Positions 59,090 through 64,000 of a DNA stretch of 64,000 nt are shown here, in pieces; the first letter of the stretch is position 1, and each line of letters opens with the position of its first letter. This DNA comes from Kappaphycus alvarezii (Eukaryota; Rhodophyta; Florideophyceae; Gigartinales; Solieriaceae): contig NADL03000040.1 in the NCBI GenBank assembly GCA_002205965.3, positions 62,001 through 126,000 of the forward strand, written 5' to 3'. A program made the position numbers and the translations under genes. The notes under the pieces were generated by a model. It saw only the letters and a list, made by a program, of their open reading frames with translations, ran no database searches and was not told where the DNA came from.

Positions 59090-59524
59090 TCAAAAGGGCT
59101 CACCGACGTAAAACGGGAACTTCCCAAAATTTTCGGCGCATCGTTGAAGACTTTGAGGTATTTCCCTTACCGAACTTGGTAGAGGGCTAACGGGATCTCC
59201 AACTACTTGAAAAACAAAGTAATGAATGATCTGCCAAGCCTCCGCTGAGAAGAAAGTTCGATCCGAAGGCTGAATTCCAGGACTCTTGATTGAAGATAGA
59301 ACGTCCAATTCCTCCCTATTGATGATCTGATGGCGCGGCTTCATGATTGCGTCACAAAGCTGGCCGACCAGAGTTGGTACCATACTAGCCCAGCTCCCCT
59401 CAGGAGGTGAAAAGAGGGACTCCAAGAATTTCTTAATGGTGTCGACTGCAGTCGGGTGGTACCCTGTAGGTACGAACTTCGGTGGAGAAGTTTTGGTTGC
59501 ATCTACTACCAGTACTACCAGCAT
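59090..59524 (-). CDS. Unrecognised minus-strand ORF, 144 codons, possible continuation of the 303-codon frame upstream
   Basis: The translation runs from MLVVLVVDATKTSPPKF to FGKFPFYVGEPF and looks protein-like, with helices and few low-complexity runs: TAVDTIKKFLESLFSPPEGS, then PTLVGQLCDAIMKPRHQIIN, then AEAWQIIHYFVFQVVGDPVS. Together with 59936-59685 and 60877-59966 on the same strand it could be one gene read toward the end of gypsy C. I recognise no family. Whether the three frames are exons or pieces of a broken gene is not clear. Confidence 0.35.
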   Translation of the reverse strand: MLVVLVVDATKTSPPKFVPTGYHPTAVDTIKKFLESLFSPPEGSWASMVPTLVGQLCDAIMKPRHQIINREELDVLSSIKSPGIQPSDRTFFSAEAWQIIHYFVFQVVGDPVSPLPSSVREIPQSLQRCAENFGKFPFYVGEPF

Positions 59525-59684
59525 GGTCGTGGGAGCCGATTTCCATGCCCCCTCTTGGTCACAGAAAGCTGAGGAAGAATCGGAGGAGTGACTCTCCGCC
59601 AGGCGAGAGTCCCGCGTTGAAGATCCATGAGCCTCTGTTCTAGTCCAACCATGACAACGACCCCTTTTTGCGCCCTATTCCCAG

Positions 59685-59936
59685 CTACCGATGACCTGTA
59701 TTCGGAGTCCTCACACTCGAGCCTTTTAGGAGACGGGGAGCCTCTGTCGGATGAAGAACGATGACCTCAGACAGTTGAGATTTCTCCACTTGCTCGCCCA
59801 CAGGAGAGGAACAATTCGCTGGTCCACGATTTCGCGTTACTCCTCTCTTTTGCCCACGCCCTGAAGAGCCACCGCCCTCCATCTTCCAAGAATTATCTTG
59901 ACCTATTATTTCCCTCTCTGTATTCTCTACCTGCAT
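59685..59936 (-). CDS. Unrecognised minus-strand ORF, 83 codons, basic Gly/Ser-rich
   Basis: The frame contains NSWKMEGGGSSGRGQKRGVT followed by RNRGPANCSSPVGEQVEKSQ, a glycine-, arginine- and serine-rich region of the type seen in flexible RNA-binding linkers. It lies between the 303- and 144-codon frames on the same strand. Function unknown; it may be an accidental frame. Confidence 0.25.
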   Translation of the reverse strand: MQVENTEREIIGQDNSWKMEGGGSSGRGQKRGVTRNRGPANCSSPVGEQVEKSQLSEVIVLHPTEAPRLLKGSSVRTPNTGHR

Positions 59937-59965
59937 CGGAGCTGTACTGCCGTCCTTTGATGCGT

Positions 59966-60877
59966 CTACATCCGCAAATGTTCGCGGTTCGCAGAAGTCC
60001 TCCGCTTGCCGCTCGCACTACCTGCCGTAGGTCCGCGGACAATGTCCGATTGCTGATTTTGTTGTCTAGGAGCCCGAGCTTCGGCTTCGCCGACCACTTC
60101 CCTGGCACAAGGGTCATTCCAAATTAATTCACCTACTTCCCCTCTCCTGTAAATGCATTGCTGATACCTTCGGGCGCTACCTCGTTGGCTTTTACGCCTT
60201 GGAACCCGCGACCAATCCGTCTGACCTATGATTTGCTTGAAACAAACCCAATCCTCGAAACCTTCATCTCCGAGAAGAAGACGTAACAATTCAGGTCCAA
60301 GGCGCTCAAGAGCCACTCTAACACGGGGGATCCAACATAAGCGAAAGGTGTCGTAAACCTCCCACAAGATGAAGCAAAAACCCGAAATTACACACCCGGT
60401 GCAGTGCACCACCCACCAGCCTGAAGAGGGGTTTTCAAGAACGGAAGAGCCACGGTAAGCGAAAGTCGGCGGACGCTCAGCCCAAGCTCCCCAGGGAACC
60501 TTCCACTCCTCCCACCATAGAGTCACCCGAACATAACGCGATTGCAATAAGGTAAGATTCCAACACTCCGCTTCTGGTTGGTGCCATTGGATGAAGTTCC
60601 CGAATTCCGACCTGCAACGCCACTCATACCTTTCGGTGCTCGCCCAAAAGATCATGTTGGCCTTTTTAGATCGCTGATACTCAGAAAAAAGCGCCTGACG
60701 GTCCCATAGTACTGCATGCGGATGAACGTCAGCAGTTACTCCGAGGCGCGACCACTCATCCACTACAGGCTCAATCGCAAGAAGAGATCTGACGTACGAA
60801 ACTTCCCTCGGAGACCTGGCGCACCACAAACCCATTGAAAAGAGCCCCTTTCCCCCACGGAGTAATTCATGGCCCAA
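59966..60877 (-). CDS. Unrecognised 303-codon tryptophan-rich ORF, antisense to gypsy C
   Basis: This is the longest uninterrupted frame of the window, in a region where nearly every other frame is broken. The first two thirds are strikingly rich in tryptophan (about 19 in the whole protein): for example VRVTLWWEEWKVPWGAWAER, then NPSSGWWVVHCTGCVISGFC. The last third is basic (SRVPRRKSQRGSARRYQQC, then EAEARAPRQQNQQSD), suggesting nucleic-acid binding. There is no signal peptide at the start. A hydrophobic stretch around GCVISGFCFILWEV is too short and charged nearby to be a sure membrane segment. The ATG at 60877 lies next to an AT-rich stretch that could be a promoter. It could be an antisense accessory ORF of the gypsy element or an independent gene. 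No family recognised. Confidence 0.45.
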   Translation of the reverse strand: MGHELLRGGKGLFSMGLWCARSPREVSYVRSLLAIEPVVDEWSRLGVTADVHPHAVLWDRQALFSEYQRSKKANMIFWASTERYEWRCRSEFGNFIQWHQPEAECWNLTLLQSRYVRVTLWWEEWKVPWGAWAERPPTFAYRGSSVLENPSSGWWVVHCTGCVISGFCFILWEVYDTFRLCWIPRVRVALERLGPELLRLLLGDEGFEDWVCFKQIIGQTDWSRVPRRKSQRGSARRYQQCIYRRGEVGELIWNDPCAREVVGEAEARAPRQQNQQSDIVRGPTAGSASGKRRTSANREHLRM

Positions 60878-60879
60878 TC

Positions 60880-61855
60880 ACAATTCATCTTTGTTCTTCA
60901 TTTCATTTGCTTTATATCATTGAATCTCTCTTTTTATTCGTGTTTCAGATCAAAAGTGGTCGTCCATCGGTCGCTCATCACATTACTATTTGATTTATAT
61001 CTTTGTTATTTGGATATTTTGATTTCTCTTTATTTTCCTGACATATCATACTTCGCATCGTGACAGCTTTCAAGTTTCAAGTTCGCTTTTAGGAATAACG
61101 CTTCTGCAACACGTCAACTGGACAAGCAATAATCTTCCGCACAACAAGTATCTTTTATGAGGATGCTAAATTAGTTGTCAGCCGATTTATCAGTCCTGTG
61201 ACCGAAAATCGCCACAAGAAGGCTTTATCGTGAGCTTTATGTTACAGAGACGGGCCAAAGGCCCGCAACAGGTGGAGGTACCTACGCAGCTCTAAATTTA
61301 CCTTCCGTGAGAAGGATGGACTCTTCAAGGCAAGTGTCACATCTGGTAAACATATAGACTGACAATACCTCAACTTCTATCGTGATTTGTGATTGGACGC
61401 TAGCACCCTAACCATCTCATGAAAATCGTCCTAATTTTAATCCACCTAATTCTCTTAGCTTCAGCATCTTTTTTGAGGCGGCTACTGACAGTAGACATAG
61501 AAAAGTCAACCGATCTCAGAAAATGACTGGGTATATCATATGCAAAAGACTTTTTATATTAATGTATGTTTAAAATAAAGTAGATATTTAAAAAGCCCGC
61601 GAGCGGGTACACATTACTGCGATAAAATACCCCATCCGACCCATCCCCATCCCTCCCATCCCTCATTTCCTCCCTCTGATCCCCCTCCCCCATCCCCTGT
61701 TCTATCCGCCCCGCTATCGCTGACAATACCACCTGACTAACGCAATTACACAAAGCAAAAAGACGGTCACCATCACTTTCGCCGCCATTACGAACCTTCA
61801 TGCCCTCGAATCTTCCGCTCTCATCACCATTCACAAATTGTGTCGTCTGCATTGT
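60880..61855. other. Stretch with no recognised gene
   Basis: An AT-rich segment (60880-61070) is followed by unremarkable sequence. A C-rich simple stretch with CCCATCC words lies at about 61630-61700. A short hydrophobic plus-strand frame at 60869-61063 has no family features. Confidence 0.4.
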
Positions 61856-61859
61856 TCTC

Positions 61860-62385
61860 TAATCGCTGTCATGAAAACAGTCAAGTATGCCTCCCACTAT
61901 GAAGTCCAATCGCCCATTTTATCTGTTTATAATCGTTCCCGTCGAGGTTTCCGCTCGCTATGCTGTCGAATCGCCGTTTCAAATCATCACCGCCGTTTGC
62001 CCGCCCGGCTATCCCCCTATATCGCCCATCATGATTATTATCGCTGTTTTTACCGGCTGCCGGGGCCACAAATCGCCCATCTCCGTTGTCACCGAAAGCC
62101 CTACTCGTCGGGGCCTACAAACAGCCTATCATCACCAATATCACCTTTTACCCCGTACCCATCATCATCGAGATCACTGTTTTCCTCCGCATTCCATGGA
62201 CGCGCTTGGCTCATCATCGTTATCATCGCCGTTTCCACCGCCGGGAAAGGACTTAAAAGCGCCCATTATCGTTGTCATCTCCTTTTTTCTCTTTAGCCGG
62301 AGCCTGGCTGTGCCTATCATCATTATCACTCCAGATTGACCCGCACGTTGAGGCTTTAAGTCGCCCATCATTGTTATCATGTATG
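61860..62385. repeat. Degenerate minisatellite, period about 50 bases
   Basis: A motif close to TCGCCCATCATCGTTATCATC recurs at about 61911, 62023, 62074, 62123, 62157, 62205, 62260, 62312 and 62362. Most steps are 48 to 52 bases. Between motifs a GCCG-TTT-CACCG(G/C)C phrase often follows. The copies are diverged, so the array is old. It keeps several frames open on both strands, which gives spurious coding potential. Confidence 0.75.
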
Positions 62386-62689
62386 GTCAAATAGTTATTT
62401 CTGCGTAATCTTTACTATATGGCTGTACTAAGATTCCGTTTTCTGGTTGTAGTGGGTACAACATAAGTAGTTCTTTACGCATAAAGTTCAACATTTGTAT
62501 ATTCTATATAATACTGTGTTAAAGATTATAGAATACATCTGTTTTCTTCCATTGTACATCTCTGGTTACGATCTTTCTATATTTCTTCTTTATATCTCCT
62601 GATCCTTTATATTAAGACACAGTCCAAGTTTTAGAGCTGTTTATGGGTATTTTCATGACCGTGTAATTCTTTCAAATGGTCGGGTAACC

Positions 62690-63861
62690 ACTACATTGAT
62701 TCAATACTCTTCCTCATAATGGGCTCAGCATTACCTGCAATTGCTTCCCTCGAGTCGCCGAACTGAGATTGGCTTAAAATTATATCCAGACTCTGGTTCA
62801 AATCCCTCCGACTCCCCCTTGCAGATGCAATCATTCTCTTGGTCTTAACAGGACACACGATTTTAGCAGTGAACCTGTTAGACTCAAGCTCCAATTTCAA
62901 AAAAGGAGGATAACGTACCCTAACTACTTCCCTGTACTGAGGGCAGCTATAACTTGCAATAAAGTGTTTGCACAATAAGAAAGGGCTTTTTAATTAGGAG
63001 AGACAAGAACAAGTCCATTTCGTTTGGTCTGTTACATATTGGCCCCTTAAATCTGTTGTTGCTTTTCCTTCCACTCTTTAACATAAGAGCGCTACCAGGA
63101 ATGTTTTTGTGACCTTTCTGCAACAAATTGTAGTCTTTCCAATATTTGGGAACAAGTTTTGAGTTAAGCAAGAAACGAAGCATGTCCAATCTTGGTCTGT
63201 TATATGACTGTAAGTAGACCCATTTAAATACGCTCCATTGCGACTCACACATCATTGCAGTTTTCTGAAGAGAAATAATTGGCGTATTACGTCTTCCCCA
63301 ACAGTAAAACATTTTTCCATCGTACCAGTTGTTGAAAAAGTACTCCTTTAAACTTAATTCAGTTGCGCAAAAGAAATCACCAATTTCATCCAAAGCTTGC
63401 TCTTCCGGTGTTACTATATTAAACGTACTTTCAAAAAATAGGTGTCAATTGTATTGAAAATTTAAAAGCTCTAAAAATTTTCTCTCTCTAGCATCCGAAA
63501 GCTCATATTTTCCTTCTTTTCGTAAGGCCGCGATTTTCAGCTTTATAGCTCGTGTGAAATTCCATAAGCAAAGACAAGGGTCAATATTGAACACCCTCTT
63601 GACGGCATCAAAATGTCCATTATCCTTGTCTGAGAAGAAGAAAAGAGGATTAAAACCTATGTACTTTTGCCGAGGAGCGACAAACATTGATATAAGATAA
63701 TCTTTTCTTAGTAAAGGGGTTCCTCCAGATATATTCTTAGGGTTTTCCAAAAAAGATATAGGCAAGATGAAAACCTGTGCCAAGAACGGAGCCAAAAATA
63801 GCAAAAAAAACAATACCAGCAGAGTTCGTTCTGTATGTGGAGTCAAAAAAACCTCCAACAC
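62690..63861 (-). pseudogene. MULE (Mutator-like) transposase relic
   Basis: Read on the minus strand, the phrase PLFFFSDKDNGHFDAVKRVF (about 63650-63592) followed by NIDPCLCLWNFTRAIKLKI is the conserved DKD...LCLWH..RAIK motif of MULE transposases. It contains the second catalytic aspartate and the CLW-x-F/H signature. Upstream, SFLENPKNISGGTPLL (about 63757) corresponds to the F-L-E stretch before it. Downstream, 148 codons (63393-62947) hold the C-terminal helices, and CKHFIASYSCPQY (about 62972) may be a SWIM-type zinc-finger remnant. At least two stops or frame changes separate the three open stretches. The N-terminus lies beyond about 63861, near or past the window edge. Confidence 0.7.
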
Positions 63862-64000
63862 AGTCTGGATAGATATATGTATTCCCCTTGGGATGTCATC
63901 ACGCCAGGACCAAAGCGTTTTTCTTGTTTCCAGAACATATTTAGTGACTTAGCTTGCTTCACAAATAGGCGTCCTGATTCAGTCGGATTATCTGAACGTT

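Noticed and set aside
61838-62339. Two overlapping plus-strand frames of about 150 codons
   Set aside because: They run through the degenerate 50-base minisatellite and owe their openness to the repeat.
61860-62385. A CRISPR array
   Set aside because: The repeats are degenerate, there are no unique spacers of constant length between exact repeats, and the window is eukaryotic.

Overview
This 64 kb window is eukaryotic and consists almost entirely of decayed transposable elements. The elements recognised are Ty3/gypsy and Ty1/copia LTR retrotransposons, two PIF/Harbinger DNA transposons plus a third copy of their Myb-like partner gene, a Mutator-like (MULE) transposase, and pieces of a LINE. 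I found no tRNA, no rRNA, no CRISPR array and no bacterial-style operon. No gene could be assigned with confidence to host metabolism or housekeeping. The element set (chromodomain-bearing gypsy, copia, Harbinger with a Myb-like second gene, MULE, LINE) fits a repeat-rich fungus, oomycete or alga. The sequence alone does not let me name the organism. The window probably lies in a heterochromatic or gene-poor stretch.

Layout, left half. A degraded Harbinger copy lies at about 120-1640. A long gene-free stretch runs from 1.7 to 6.95 kb. A broken Ty3/gypsy element (A, about 6960-15200) is split inside its RNase H by a second, better preserved Harbinger copy (about 9905-13600). A possible secreted-protein gene fragment (15810-16150) and a LINE fragment follow. 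A second gypsy element (B, 16956-about 23130) has both LTRs and a C-terminal chromodomain. Next come an unrecognised minus-strand relic (24.4-25.6 kb), the 3' half of a copia pol (25.95-27.6 kb), a LINE reverse transcriptase (28.1-29.3 kb), and an odd island (29.93-31.24 kb) whose C-rich strand flips midway. The island is bordered by sequence rich in TACTGTAC palindromes.

Layout, right half. A third copy of the Harbinger Myb-like gene (32.36-33.1 kb) precedes a minus-strand gypsy fragment (D) with one LTR. A long minus-strand copia relic (E, 35.76-41.16 kb) contains a perfect 43-bp inverted repeat. An AT-rich copia relic (F, 42.9-47.3 kb) and a compact copia element with short LTRs (H, 48.2-51.0 kb) follow. 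A third gypsy element (C, 51.0-59.0 kb) has a chromodomain and an LTR of the same family as D. Just past its end, on the opposite strand, lies the longest open frame of the window: 303 codons, tryptophan-rich and unrecognised. The window closes with a degenerate minisatellite of about 50 bp period (61.86-62.39 kb) and a minus-strand MULE transposase that runs toward the right edge.

The genes here work together only within elements. In Harbinger, a DDE transposase is encoded convergently with a Myb/SANT-like DNA-binding partner. The LTR elements keep the usual gag-protease-pol order, gypsy with integrase last and copia with integrase before reverse transcriptase. All LTR elements look old and broken several times over.
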